This document shows, piece after piece, positions 17,329 through 26,347 of a stretch of 64,000 bases of DNA. The DNA comes from Vallitaleaceae bacterium 9-2 (lineage in GTDB: Bacteria > Bacillota > Clostridia > Lachnospirales > Vallitaleaceae). Numbering within the stretch: position 1 is the stretch's first letter; the number at the start of each line of letters is the position of its first letter. The stretch lies in contig CP121691.1 in assembly GCA_038396585.1 (NCBI GenBank), positions 3,749,170-3,813,169 on the forward strand, written 5' to 3'. The notes under the pieces were generated by a model. That model was not told the origin of the DNA. It searched no databases and saw only the letters and a list, made by a program, of their open reading frames with translations. The position numbers and the translations under genes were made by a program.

Positions 17329-19236
17329 ATGAAAAAACATCTTAGTTGCCTTCTCATTATCGTCATCGCTTTTAGCACAACTGTATGTACGCCCAAAGCA
17401 CAGGAACGCTTCACTGACGTAGCATTGACACATTGGGCCTATGAATATATACACCAACTTGCTACAAAGGATGTCATCAATGGCTACCCTAACGGAGCTT
17501 TTTATCCTAATCAAGATGTCACTGCTGAACAATTTTTAAAAATGGTCGTTAGCACCATTGGCTATCCGAACCTAAACGCATCTTCAGATGATCCCAGCCT
17601 TTGGTCCAAACCCTATATCGAAAAAGCTTATACCCTCGGGATAATTCAAACCCCCGATGCCTTATATAACTTAGATTGGTCCGATGCTATTACGCGTGAA
17701 GTCGCTGCCGATCTTGCCATCAAGGCAGATCATCTTCTCCACAACACACCAAAAGATAGCATGGCGACTGAATCGAGCTACCCAATATCAGATATATACT
17801 TAATCAGCAACGCTTTAAAACCTTCGGTATATGATGCATTTGCAAGCGGCATCATTACAGGTTATGAAGATAAAACCTTCAAGCCCAAAGGATTATTGAC
17901 CCGTGCTGAAGCCAGTGCGATTATTATGCGTATCACCAACATCGCCTTACGCCAGCCACAAGACACAACACTAGCTTTAGCACCTAGCTTACCCAAAAGC
18001 CGTGTTATCGCCATGACCGATGGCGAAGGTGATGATCGGGCATCCATGGTCCGTTTTTTGTTCTATGCCAACGAAATGGACATCGAAGCCATTATTCAGA
18101 CCAATTCATATTATCAAATCAATGGAAATAGCCAGACGACAAATGTCTACTGGCTAGAAGATGTGATTGAAGCATATGGAAAAGACCTGAAGAATCTACG
18201 TATACATGATCCTAACTATCCCGATGCCTCTTTTCTCTTAGATAGGCTATACCTAGGAGATGAAGATCCAGAGCATGTTCAAAAAAATAATGACAAAGCC
18301 ATACCTCCATTTGGAGCAACACCTGGCTCTAAAAAAATCATCGAAGTGCTCCTAAATGACGACCCACGTCCAGTATGGATACAAGCTTGGGGCGGATTAA
18401 ACACAGCGGCTGAAGCACTTTATGAACTTAAATACAGTGGCAACTATAGTGCATCGGCATATAAAAAAGCGGCCGAAAAAACACGTATTTTTTCGATAAC
18501 CTTTCAGGATAATAGCGGCGACTATATTCGGGAACACTTTCCTGAAGTCTTATTGATACGTAGTATGTCCTTTGATGATACCTGGGGTTATACCAACCCT
18601 CAAGACCAATGGACAGGGGAAGATTGGGTGACAGCTTATCTCTATAAACATGGAAACCTTGCTTCAAGATATACTAAGCTTTCGATTCTTGAAGGCGATA
18701 CCCCTGCTTTTCTCAACAACCTTGCTAATGGACTACGTGCACACGAAAATCCTACCTTTGGCGGTTGGGGCGGACGCTTTTTTTCAAAAGATGGGCACTA
18801 CTACACGGATGTTAAAGATGGCGGTTCTATCTATACTGCTGTTAAAAAATATATTCCTGCAGCGCAAAATGACTTTGCTGCCCGCCTAGATTGGGCAATG
18901 CATAATACCTATGCAAAAGCGAACCATCATCCGATGATTCGCCTAGATGGTCCGCGTGATTTTGTTGTTTCACCAGGAGATGATATTGAGCTTTCTGCGC
19001 GTGGAAGCTACGATCCAGATGGCGATAAAGTAACCTATACATGGGCACAGGATAAAAACGCCGGAACTTCCTCTGCCTCCATTAGCCTTCAAAACAACCA
19101 CTCCTTGACAGATGCATTCTTTATTGTTCCAACATCAGCAAAACCCGGAACTACCATTCACGTAATTCTGGAAGCTGTCGATGATGGAACCCCTCAGTTG
19201 GTACGATATGAACGCCTCATTTTTCACGTGGAGTGA
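17329..19236 (+). CDS. S-layer-homology protein with a DUF1593 (nucleoside-hydrolase-like) domain
   Basis: Secreted, wall-attached protein of 635 residues. After a signal peptide (about 1-22) come three SLH-type repeats (about 27-80, 85-135, 145-195; e.g. [39 protein letters not shown]) that bind secondary wall polymer. Then a DUF1593 domain begins [19 protein letters not shown], with the Asp-rich loop of the nucleoside-hydrolase fold, and [17 protein letters not shown]-terminal Ig-like segment has [17 protein letters not shown]1593 proteins often occur with polysaccharide-degrading genes; the substrate is not established. AAAGGAG precedes the ATG at 17329; an earlier ATG at 17284 is not supported. 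The 3' end overlaps the convergent kinase gene by 13 bp. Confidence 0.88.
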   Translation: MKKHLSCLLIIVIAFSTTVCTPKAQERFTDVALTHWAYEYIHQLATKDVINGYPNGAFYPNQDVTAEQFLKMVVSTIGYPNLNASSDDPSLWSKPYIEKAYTLGIIQTPDALYNLDWSDAITREVAADLAIKADHLLHNTPKDSMATESSYPISDIYLISNALKPSVYDAFASGIITGYEDKTFKPKGLLTRAEASAIIMRITNIALRQPQDTTLALAPSLPKSRVIAMTDGEGDDRASMVRFLFYANEMDIEAIIQTNSYYQINGNSQTTNVYWLEDVIEAYGKDLKNLRIHDPNYPDASFLLDRLYLGDEDPEHVQKNNDKAIPPFGATPGSKKIIEVLLNDDPRPVWIQAWGGLNTAAEALYELKYSGNYSASAYKKAAEKTRIFSITFQDNSGDYIREHFPEVLLIRSMSFDDTWGYTNPQDQWTGEDWVTAYLYKHGNLASRYTKLSILEGDTPAFLNNLANGLRAHENPTFGGWGGRFFSKDGHYYTDVKDGGSIYTAVKKYIPAAQNDFAARLDWAMHNTYAKANHHPMIRLDGPRDFVVSPGDDIELSARGSYDPDGDKVTYTWAQDKNAGTSSASISLQNNHSLTDAFFIVPTSAKPGTTIHVILEAVDDGTPQLVRYERLIFHVE

Positions 19237-20834
19237 AAGTGCTCAACAGCTGCCCGCTCAATATCTAACCCGTTGACATAGTATCGCATAAACTGTTCAA
19301 AGCCTTCCACATCTTCGATAACAGGATCTATGCGCGTTGACTCTTGCTGCGAAAATACTTGTGTATCTAAAAAGGATTCTAATCGCTTATCTTGCTTAGC
19401 ATAGTCAAGATAAGCGGCCAATATGGCAATCCCCCATGCTCCACCTTCTCCAGCCGTTTCCATGACTTCAACCGGAGCGTTGACCGCCGCCGCCATTAAG
19501 CGTTGGCCGACGCCAGGCGTCTTAAATAAGCCTCCATGACCTAACATCTTATCCAGAACCACTTTTTCTTTTTTTAACAATATATCTGTCCCTATTTTCA
19601 TAGCACCAAGTGAGGTCTGCAAGTGCACACGCATAAAGTTAGCAAGACTAAACGTGCTGTCAGACAAACGTGTAAATAAGGGTCTTCCTTCTTCAAATTT
19701 TGTGATGTGTTCACCCGAGAGGTATCCATAGGCAAGAAGGCCTCCCCCATCTGCCTCCCCTTCAAGTGCTTTGTTATACAAGGCTTGATAAAGTGTCGTC
19801 TTATCTATAGATGCACCAAAAAGTTGTCCGACTTCATCAAATATATTCACCCATGCATCCAAATCCGAAGTACAGTTGTTTGAATGGGCCATCGCAACCA
19901 ATTTTCCTGATGGTGTCGTCACAAGGTCAAGCTCTTTATAGACTCTGGATAATTCGTTTTCAAGTACGACCATGGCAAAAATAGATGTTCCTGCAGATAC
20001 ATTACCCGTGCGTTCAGCGACACTATTTGTTGCTACCATTCCTGTCCCCGCATCACCTTCTGGTGGGCATAGCGGAATATCCCCGCAAAGTTCTCCACTT
20101 GGATCGATTAATCTAGCGCCTTCTGGTGTAAGCGTTCCTGCATCCTCTCCCGCAACTAAAGTTTTTGGTAAGATGTCGCCTAACTTCCATGCAAATCCTT
20201 TTCCCGATATATGTTCATCAAATGCTTCAATCATCCGTGGATGAAAGGTTTGGTGATGAATATCAATCGGAAACATCCCTGATGCGTCGCCAATGCCCAA
20301 AACTTTATTCCCGGTTAGCTTCCAATGAACGTATCCTGAAAGCGTCGTTATGTAGTCAACCTCACGAACATGTTCTTCTTGATTAAGAATCGCTTGATAT
20401 AGATGAGCAATACTCCATCGCTGGGGTATGGGATAATTGAATAAATCCATCAATTGCACAGAAGCCTCTTGTGTAATATTGTTGCGCCATGTCCGAAAAG
20501 GAACTAATAGGTGTTCATGCTTATCAAAAGCCAAGTATCCATGCATCATGCCACTGATTCCCATCGCCTTGACGGTCGAAAGTTTTGCTCCATAGCGTTG
20601 ATTTACATCCTTTTTCAAAGCTTTATAGCTCTCTTGAAGCCCGTTCCATACCTCGTCCAGTGTATATGTCCAAATCCCTTGTTCATAAGAATTCGTCCAT
20701 GCATGCTCACCTGATGCAATCGGTTTATAGTCCGTATCAATAAGCACAGACTTGATACGTGTTGAACCCAGTTCAATCCCAAGAACAGCCTTCCCCTCTT
20801 GGATCCTATGTTTAATCATTTCACTTTGATTCAT
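19224..20834 (-). CDS. FGGY-family carbohydrate kinase
   Basis: ATP-dependent kinase for a pentulose, tetrulose or polyol, 536 residues. The N-terminal phosphate loop is [30 protein letters not shown] and [16 protein letters not shown] correspond to FGGY sugar and phosphate-2 regions, and [17 protein letters not shown] lies in the C-terminal lobe. It is longer than glycerol kinase and fits the ribulokinase/unassigned FGGY group; I cannot name the substrate. AAAGGAG precedes ATG 20834. It is the last gene downstream of a binding protein, RbsA, RbsC and a polyol dehydrogenase, so it probably phosphorylates the ketose made by that dehydrogenase. Confidence 0.88.
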   Translation of the reverse strand: MNQSEMIKHRIQEGKAVLGIELGSTRIKSVLIDTDYKPIASGEHAWTNSYEQGIWTYTLDEVWNGLQESYKALKKDVNQRYGAKLSTVKAMGISGMMHGYLAFDKHEHLLVPFRTWRNNITQEASVQLMDLFNYPIPQRWSIAHLYQAILNQEEHVREVDYITTLSGYVHWKLTGNKVLGIGDASGMFPIDIHHQTFHPRMIEAFDEHISGKGFAWKLGDILPKTLVAGEDAGTLTPEGARLIDPSGELCGDIPLCPPEGDAGTGMVATNSVAERTGNVSAGTSIFAMVVLENELSRVYKELDLVTTPSGKLVAMAHSNNCTSDLDAWVNIFDEVGQLFGASIDKTTLYQALYNKALEGEADGGGLLAYGYLSGEHITKFEEGRPLFTRLSDSTFSLANFMRVHLQTSLGAMKIGTDILLKKEKVVLDKMLGHGGLFKTPGVGQRLMAAAVNAPVEVMETAGEGGAWGIAILAAYLDYAKQDKRLESFLDTQVFSQQESTRIDPVIEDVEGFEQFMRYYVNGLDIERAAVEHFHST

Positions 20835-20863
20835 GCTTTTCTCCTTTGCCCTAGCTTGTATGA

Positions 20864-21931
20864 TCAAGGTACTAACAAGACTTTGATAACACTTCCGCTA
20901 AGTGCCAACTCAAAAGCTTCTGTAAACGCTTCCAACGGATATTGTGCTGCAACGATATCATCTGCTGTGACTAACTTACGCTTTAATAAATCGATAGCGA
21001 CCGGATATGTATAGGGTCCCAAATGTGAACCGCGTATATCCAGTTCTTTACGGTCTCCAATTACACTCCAATCCGTGGTTGTCTCTTTTCCAAAGACACT
21101 AAATTCAACAAAACGTCCCAGTTTTCGAATCATTTCCAAGCCTTGTGTTACCCCAATCGGTGATCCTGTTGCCTCAATATATACATCACAACCATATCCT
21201 TGTGTTAATGCTTTGACCTCGCTAATGGCATCTGTTTTTTGGGGATTAATGGTTATATCTGCACCAAGTTTTTTCGCCATCGCCAAGCGCTCATCACTAA
21301 CATCTAATACGATTAACGTCTTTGGTGTCTTTAAGCGTATAAGCTGAACCATACATAACCCTAAGGTTCCTGCGCCTGCAAGAACGACAACATCTTCATA
21401 TTCTATGGTTGCCCGTTGCACCGTGTGCACTGCACATGCTAGAGGCTCAATAATACTAGCTTCTTCAAGTGAAAGTTCTTTTGGAATCTTATAGATTTTA
21501 CTTACATTGTAGATCTTCATGTATTCTGCCATTCCACCATCAGCAATACCACCTTGGAATCCATACATATCATGAACTTCACACATCCAATATTGACCCG
21601 ATTGACAGAATCGGCACTTTCCACAGGGCTTAATTTGGTCGGTTATTATACGATCTCCGATTTGTATATCATATTTTTCAGCGGCACCTTCACCTAATTC
21701 AACGACGGTTCCAAAGAATTCATGTCCCGGTATAACCGGTGCCTTCATCCATGGATTTTCTCCACCCCAAAACATACTGGCGCCATGATACGCTTTCATA
21801 TCACTGCCGCATATCCCACAGGCACCGATTTTAATAATGACTTCTTCAAATCCGGCTTTTGGAATATCTACACTTTCAACTTTGTAATCTTCTGGTCCAT
21901 AGGCTACCACTGCTTTCATTTTTTCGCTCAT
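20864..21931 (-). CDS. Zinc-dependent medium-chain polyol dehydrogenase
   Basis: NAD(P)-linked MDR dehydrogenase of 355 residues. The catalytic zinc site is GACGICGSD plus PGHEFFG; the structural zinc cysteines are in [15 protein letters not shown]; the Rossmann loop is [15 protein letters not shown]. The overall pattern ([22 protein letters not shown]) is near the erythritol/L-threitol dehydrogenase group. It lies 30 bp upstream of the FGGY kinase gene and 35 bp after the RbsC gene. The likely sequence is uptake of a polyol, oxidation to a ketose and phosphorylation. The exact substrate is inferred only from context. Confidence 0.87.
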   Translation of the reverse strand: MSEKMKAVVAYGPEDYKVESVDIPKAGFEEVIIKIGACGICGSDMKAYHGASMFWGGENPWMKAPVIPGHEFFGTVVELGEGAAEKYDIQIGDRIITDQIKPCGKCRFCQSGQYWMCEVHDMYGFQGGIADGGMAEYMKIYNVSKIYKIPKELSLEEASIIEPLACAVHTVQRATIEYEDVVVLAGAGTLGLCMVQLIRLKTPKTLIVLDVSDERLAMAKKLGADITINPQKTDAISEVKALTQGYGCDVYIEATGSPIGVTQGLEMIRKLGRFVEFSVFGKETTTDWSVIGDRKELDIRGSHLGPYTYPVAIDLLKRKLVTADDIVAAQYPLEAFTEAFELALSGSVIKVLLVP

Positions 21932-21966
21932 TATCTTTTCCTTCTTTCTTCGTTATATAGAGTTGA

Positions 21967-22956
21967 TTAGTCACGTTTTCTACTACTTAAATAAACTGCT
22001 GCAATAATGATAAGCCCCTTAAATATTCGTTGAATATAAGGCGATACACCAATCAGATTAAGCCCATTGGTCAAGACGCCAAGCATGACGGCTCCAATCA
22101 AGGTGCCCACAATATGTCCGCGTCCACCGGCAATATCTGTTCCACCAAGAACCACTGCGGCGATTGCATCCAGTTCAAAACCTTCTCCTGCCATGGGTTG
22201 TCCTGACATGAGACGGGATGTGATAATGGTTCCCCCAATGGATGCTGTGATTCCACTAATAACAAAGGGGAGAATAATATATAACTTGGTCTTAATTCCT
22301 GATAGTCGAACAGCCTCTTCATTGCCTCCAATAGAGTATATATAGCGCCCCATTGCTAAATGATTCAAGATAATATAGGCTAAAATATAGACAATCGCCA
22401 TAATCACTACAGGCACCGGAACAACACCGAGTACATATCCCCGCCCAATAATTGAAAACTGATCTGGTAAACCATTAAGCGGATAACCGCCTGTATAAAG
22501 TAAGGCAAGTCCTCTAGGAATTTGCATCATCGCTAGGGTTACAATAATTGCAGGTAACTTTGCAAAGGCAATCAAGACACCGTTAATCGTTCCAAAAAGT
22601 GCACCAATAAGAATTCCCAACAAAATCGCTACGCCAATAGGCATGCCAAAATCTGCCATTGCCGCTGCCATCATTGTTCCTGAAAAAGCCATAATCGATC
22701 CAACCGATAGGTCAATTCGAGAGCTAATAATCACAAAGGTCATCCCAGTTGCCAATATAGAATTAATCGTGACTTGTCTTAATACATTACTAATATTGGA
22801 TGATGTTAAAAATTCAGGAGAAAAAAGCGCCATGACAATACACAAGACGACCAGTGCAGTGATGGTAAACATCATCGGTTCATCAAAGAGTTTCTGTATT
22901 ATGGATCGTAATGCTGCTATTTGACTATTTGACTTTCTTTTGCTCGTATTATCCAT
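21967..22956 (-). CDS. Sugar ABC transporter permease, RbsC type
   Basis: Membrane component (329 aa, multiple hydrophobic segments) of a ribose/polyol-type importer. IDLSVGSIMAFSGTMMAA and AAVVLGGTDIAGGRGHIVGTLIGA are hallmarks of the BPD_transp_2 (RbsC/XylH) family. The start is ATG 22956: GGAGG lies upstream, and ATGGATAA overlaps the stop of the ATPase gene by 8 nt, indicating translational coupling. The upstream open frame to 23007 lies inside the ATPase gene and is discarded. Confidence 0.93.
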   Translation of the reverse strand: MDNTSKRKSNSQIAALRSIIQKLFDEPMMFTITALVVLCIVMALFSPEFLTSSNISNVLRQVTINSILATGMTFVIISSRIDLSVGSIMAFSGTMMAAAMADFGMPIGVAILLGILIGALFGTINGVLIAFAKLPAIIVTLAMMQIPRGLALLYTGGYPLNGLPDQFSIIGRGYVLGVVPVPVVIMAIVYILAYIILNHLAMGRYIYSIGGNEEAVRLSGIKTKLYIILPFVISGITASIGGTIITSRLMSGQPMAGEGFELDAIAAVVLGGTDIAGGRGHIVGTLIGAVMLGVLTNGLNLIGVSPYIQRIFKGLIIIAAVYLSSRKRD

Positions 22957-24463
22957 TTTGCTTACCTCCAGTAGCATAGTACATGATTTCTTCCTGGCTT
23001 GTCTCATCTGTAATCAGCTCACCTGTAATGCTTCCACCATAAACGGTCAGCACGCGGTCACTGACACCTAATACCTCCGGTAGTTCTGAAGATATCATGA
23101 TAATCCCCAAACCTTCATTTGCTAAATCACGCATTAATTTATGAATTTCATATTTTGCTCCCACATCAATTCCGCGAGTCGGTTCATCAAAAATCAAGAT
23201 ATGACAATCTGTATTCATCCACTTGGCCAGTACAACCTTTTGCTGGTTTCCACCACTCAGATTTTTTACTTTTTGCATTAGATGGGGTGTTTTGATATTG
23301 AGTGAATCAATATATTTTTTAGCAATTTTATTTTCATCACTTTGTTTTCTAAATCCAAATCGACCACATGATTTTTTCATGTTGGACAATGTAATATTAT
23401 CCTTTACAGTTGCCTCAAGGATAAGTCCCTGTGTCTTTCTATTTTCAGGCACAAGACCAATACCATAGTTTAGCGCTTGATGCGGCGAATGAATCGCTAC
23501 AGGTTTATCCTCTAATAGTACTTGCTTACTCTGTGCACGATCCGCGCCGATAAGTAGACGAATAAGTTCTGTACGTCCTGCACCTACAAGACCTGCAATA
23601 CCAAGAATCTCTCCTTGTCTTAATTCAAAGCTTGCATTCTTTACATATTTTCCTCGATTAAAATTACGTGCCTTTAATATGATTTTATTTTTTTTGATAC
23701 TGTCATATGGTGGCTTTTGAGGGTATTGATTGTCACCTAACTCTCGCCCAACCATCATTCGGACAATGTCTTTTGCAGTTACATTTTTGACCAAATCCGT
23801 TCCTGCAAAAATTCCATCCCTTAGGCAAGAAAATCGGTCACAAATTTCAAAAATCTCATTCATATGATGGGATATAAAAATCATCGTTACGCCATCTGCT
23901 TTGAGTTTCTCAATCAGTTCAAAGAATTTCTTTGTCTCACCTTCGGTTAAACTGGCTGTCGGTTCATCCATAATTAATACTTGCGGATTCTCCATGAGTG
24001 CTTTGATAATTTCAACGATTTGCTGTTGCGCTACGGTTAAACGATCAACCGGTATATCTAGATTAACTTCCACTCCGATTTTATCTAGAAGCTTTTGTGC
24101 CTGACTTTTCATCTTTTTGCGATCTAGAATCCCTGAAGATCTTTTTAATTCCTTGCCAAGAAAAATATTCTCATAAGCATTTAAATACGGTACAAGACTA
24201 AATTCCTGATGAATAATGCTAATTCCAAGCTTCTGGGCTTCTTTTGGATCCAAGATACTCATCGGTTTGCCTTTAAATAAAATAACGCCTTCGGTCTGTT
24301 GGTAGATTCCAACTAGTATCTTCATAAGCGTGGATTTACCCGCTCCATTTTCTCCGACGAGTGCATGAATCTCTCCTGCATATATATCTAACGTCACGTC
24401 ATGAAGTGCCGTCACCCCAGGAAATCTCTTGGTAATATTTTTAATTTCTAGTATTTTCTCCAA
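22949..24463 (-). CDS. Sugar ABC transporter ATPase, RbsA type (two ATPase domains)
   Basis: Energises the importer with RbsC. The first domain has Walker A GENGAGKST, Q-loop IHQEFSLVPYLNAYENIFLG, signature region LTVAQQQIVEI, Walker B VLIMDEPTASL and H-loop ISHHMNEI. The second domain has the degenerate Walker A GLVGAGRTEL, an intact LSGGNQQKV signature and ILIFDEPTRGIDVG. This arrangement and 504 aa are normal for RbsA. The start codon is TTG (24463) with AAGGGGGTG 5 nt before it, which may limit expression relative to the binding protein. Its first domain is the evident relative of the degenerate ABC domain in the kinase at 26348-28231. Confidence 0.95.
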   Translation of the reverse strand: MEKILEIKNITKRFPGVTALHDVTLDIYAGEIHALVGENGAGKSTLMKILVGIYQQTEGVILFKGKPMSILDPKEAQKLGISIIHQEFSLVPYLNAYENIFLGKELKRSSGILDRKKMKSQAQKLLDKIGVEVNLDIPVDRLTVAQQQIVEIIKALMENPQVLIMDEPTASLTEGETKKFFELIEKLKADGVTMIFISHHMNEIFEICDRFSCLRDGIFAGTDLVKNVTAKDIVRMMVGRELGDNQYPQKPPYDSIKKNKIILKARNFNRGKYVKNASFELRQGEILGIAGLVGAGRTELIRLLIGADRAQSKQVLLEDKPVAIHSPHQALNYGIGLVPENRKTQGLILEATVKDNITLSNMKKSCGRFGFRKQSDENKIAKKYIDSLNIKTPHLMQKVKNLSGGNQQKVVLAKWMNTDCHILIFDEPTRGIDVGAKYEIHKLMRDLANEGLGIIMISSELPEVLGVSDRVLTVYGGSITGELITDETSQEEIMYYATGGKQNG

Positions 24464-24498
24464 GAAAACACCCCCTTTTTAGTTATGTGAAAAGTGAG

Positions 24499-24526
24499 GA
24501 TGTATAGCGGAAAACCGCTATACATC
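24499..24526 (-). other. Intercistronic hairpin after the binding-protein gene
   Basis: A 12-bp perfect stem with a 4-nt loop (GATGTATAGCGG / CCGCTATACATC) begins right after the binding-protein stop and lies before the weak TTG start of the ATPase gene. It has no U-tract. It parallels the hairpin at 686-719 in the other ABC operon and probably favours stable binding-protein mRNA. Confidence 0.65.
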
Positions 24527-24534
24527 TATAGGTT

Positions 24535-25542
24535 TTACCAAGTAAATCCTTCTGCATTTTCTTTTGTCAGTTTTTTCACTTCAATCGGCATCACTTCTGG
24601 AACAATCGATCCCCAGTATTTTGCAAGAGCAATCCCCAAACCAATACGTACTTGGTCGCGTGGGAATTGTGCCACTGTACATTTAAAGATGTCACCGTTT
24701 AAGATTGCATCGACCGCTTCTGGATGTCCATCCACGCTATATAAGCCAATATCTTTTTGCGCTGACTCAATCGCTGCCAAAGTTCCAAGGGCTCCACCAT
24801 CATTGACACTAAAAATCGCAGAAAGGTCTGGATGTGCCTGCATCATGTTCTCTGTAACGGTCATTGCTTTATCTCTTTCTTGCTGACCATTTTGATTGTC
24901 AACGATTTCAATTCCCGGATAATTTGCAACGGCAGCTTTAAACCCTTCAACACGCTCAAGAATTGGAACCACCGGAATACCGTTTAAGATAGCAACTTTT
25001 CCTTCTCCACCTAAGTCTTCTGCCATTTGCTCTCCTGCCAAATAACCTGCATCATAGTTTTTGGATCCGGCAAAAGAATCAATGGGTCCATTTGCCTGCG
25101 CATCAATCGCAACGACAATAACACCCGCATCTTTGGCTTGAATAACTGCCGCTTCAACGCCTACACTATCCGTTGGGTTGATCAAGAGTATATCAATCTC
25201 TTTTTGAATCATATCTTCAATATCACTAATCTGTTTGTTCACATCATGCGATGCATCTGTCGTGATAGCCGTAGCACCAATCGAAGCACACGCTTCTTCA
25301 AAAGCTTCGTGCATCGTTACAAAATATGGGTTATCCATGTCTTGAAACGACATCCCTATAACAAGATCACCCGTTGCATTTGCACTGCCTGAACCGCTAT
25401 CATCTGTTGATGCATCTTGCTTAGCTGTTGTTCCTGAAGTTTCATCTTTACCTGAACCGATTGGTTCTTGTGTACATCCGCTAAGTACGAGTGCCAATAC
25501 TAATATCATTGCTACCATAATTCCAAAACGTGTTCTTTTCAT
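24535..25542 (-). CDS. Sugar-binding lipoprotein, RbsB type
   Basis: Family 4/RbsB-like binding protein (335 aa) that captures the sugar or polyol outside the cell. Signal peptide with lipobox VLSGC (Cys23), then a Ser/Thr/Asp/Gly linker to about residue 57. The mature part shows VIGMSFQDMDNPYFVTMHEAFEEAC, IDILLINPTDSVGVEAAVIQAKDAG, FAGSKNYDAGYLAGEQMAEDLGG and FSVNDGGALGTLAAIE, all standard periplasmic-binding-protein type I segments. AAAGGAGAG precedes the ATG. It is the first structural gene after the antitermination leader at 25651-25742, downstream of the ANTAR regulator gene. Confidence 0.94.
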   Translation of the reverse strand: MKRTRFGIMVAMILVLALVLSGCTQEPIGSGKDETSGTTAKQDASTDDSGSGSANATGDLVIGMSFQDMDNPYFVTMHEAFEEACASIGATAITTDASHDVNKQISDIEDMIQKEIDILLINPTDSVGVEAAVIQAKDAGVIVVAIDAQANGPIDSFAGSKNYDAGYLAGEQMAEDLGGEGKVAILNGIPVVPILERVEGFKAAVANYPGIEIVDNQNGQQERDKAMTVTENMMQAHPDLSAIFSVNDGGALGTLAAIESAQKDIGLYSVDGHPEAVDAILNGDIFKCTVAQFPRDQVRIGLGIALAKYWGSIVPEVMPIEVKKLTKENAEGFTW

Positions 25543-25650
25543 TGCTTATCTCTCCTTTGATTTTTTTAGTTGGTGTTGAACGCGTAACTATCCCCACAAG
25601 CCTCCTTTCATACTTGCTACATTGTTAACTTTAAATGCCTTTAACGTGTC

Positions 25651-25708
25651 AAAAAAAGCCTTACAGATTTGTGAATGATGTGTCATCACAAATTATCTGT
25701 AAGGCTTT
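25651..25708 (-). terminator. Strong intrinsic terminator between the ANTAR regulator and the transporter genes
   Basis: A 13-bp perfect stem (25655-25667 with 25696-25708), extended by 7 bp (25668-25674 with 25686-25692) and 3 bp, is followed by seven U on the minus strand (25657-25651). Its 5' arm (AAAGCCTTACAGA) contains the 3' arm of the small hairpin at 25701-25717, so the two structures exclude each other. A TTGACA overlaps the U-tract but lacks a convincing -10, so transporter expression probably depends on read-through. Confidence 0.88.
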
Positions 25709-25742
25709 CATAACCTTTTTCAAATGCCACTCATAAGCATTT
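25701..25742 (-). promoter_or_regulatory. Tandem-hairpin antitermination leader 2 (candidate ANTAR target)
   Basis: Hairpin P1 (25742-25722): 6-bp stem AAAUGC/GCAUUU with loop UUAUGAGUG. Four nt later, hairpin P2 (25717-25701): AAGG/CCUU with loop UUAUGAAAG. P2 uses the base of the terminator's 5' arm. Tandem small hairpins with the second overlapping a terminator are the known architecture of ANTAR-regulator targets (e.g. EutV). The loops match each other and those of leader 1, but not exactly the published hexaloop pattern with A at 1 and G at 4. Confidence 0.7.
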
Positions 25743-25748
25743 TGTATT

Positions 25749-26324
25749 TTATTTTTGAATTAATTCATTGGCTTCGATAATTTTTTCGGCTAATGTTGCC
25801 ATCTTGATATTTTTATCTCGGCTCATCTTTTGAAGCTTTTTCATCGCTTCATGTTCTCGCAAATGATGATTTTCCATCAAAATTCCTTTGGCCCTCTCGA
25901 TGTACTTACGGTCTTCATACTTTTTTTCCGTTTTTATCAGCTGTTGTTCGATATTTTTATAATCTAAAAATCTGCTATTACTTGTCTGTATCGCCACTTT
26001 GATGTCTTGTTTGGATATAGGTTTAATTAAATATGCATATACTCCAACTTCATTGGCTTTCTTGACTAATTTTTGATCATGGTATCCGCTAACGATAATA
26101 CTGGGGATCGATAGTTTTTCATTGATCTGTCTAAGTGCATCAATACCATTAATAATAGGCATATTGATATCCATAATAACCATATCCGGTTTTTTTTCTA
26201 GTACCTGCTTAACTGCATCCTTACCATCTGTTGCTTCTCCAATTACTTCATGTCCTAGTTCTTCCAGATTCGCTTTGAGTCCCATAAGTGAAATATACTC
26301 ATCTTCAGCAATAATAACCTTCAT
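25749..26324 (-). CDS. Response regulator with ANTAR RNA-binding domain
   Basis: Transcription antitermination regulator, 191 residues. The receiver domain (about 1-120) has acidic E7/D8, phospho-acceptor Asp52 in MVIMDINMP, and the conserved Lys in LIKPIS. A helical linker (IEQQLIKTEKKYEDR) leads to the C-terminal ANTAR domain: YIERAKGILMENHHLREHEAMKKLQKMSRDKNIKMATLAEKII. Phosphorylated ANTAR regulators dimerise and bind paired RNA hairpins to prevent termination. Start is ATG 26324 (AAAGGGG 5-6 nt upstream); the frame is open to 26348. It directly follows its kinase gene and precedes the leader at 25742-25651. Confidence 0.94.
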   Translation of the reverse strand: MKVIIAEDEYISLMGLKANLEELGHEVIGEATDGKDAVKQVLEKKPDMVIMDINMPIINGIDALRQINEKLSIPSIIVSGYHDQKLVKKANEVGVYAYLIKPISKQDIKVAIQTSNSRFLDYKNIEQQLIKTEKKYEDRKYIERAKGILMENHHLREHEAMKKLQKMSRDKNIKMATLAEKIIEANELIQK

Positions 26325-26347
26325 AAAATCCCCTTTCATTAAAACCA

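Noticed and set aside
16437..17532. N-terminal extension of SfsA from 17532 (343 aa) and earlier start of the A2M-like protein
   Set aside because: The extra residues do not resemble SfsA, run across the start of the divergent DUF1593 gene, and no ribosome site supports them; the A2M start at 16437 is too close to its AAGG.
25624..25652. Possible separate promoter for the RbsB-like gene (TTGACA over the terminator U-tract)
   Set aside because: No acceptable -10 lies 16-18 nt downstream (only GTTAAC or TTAACA); kept as a caveat in the antitermination model.
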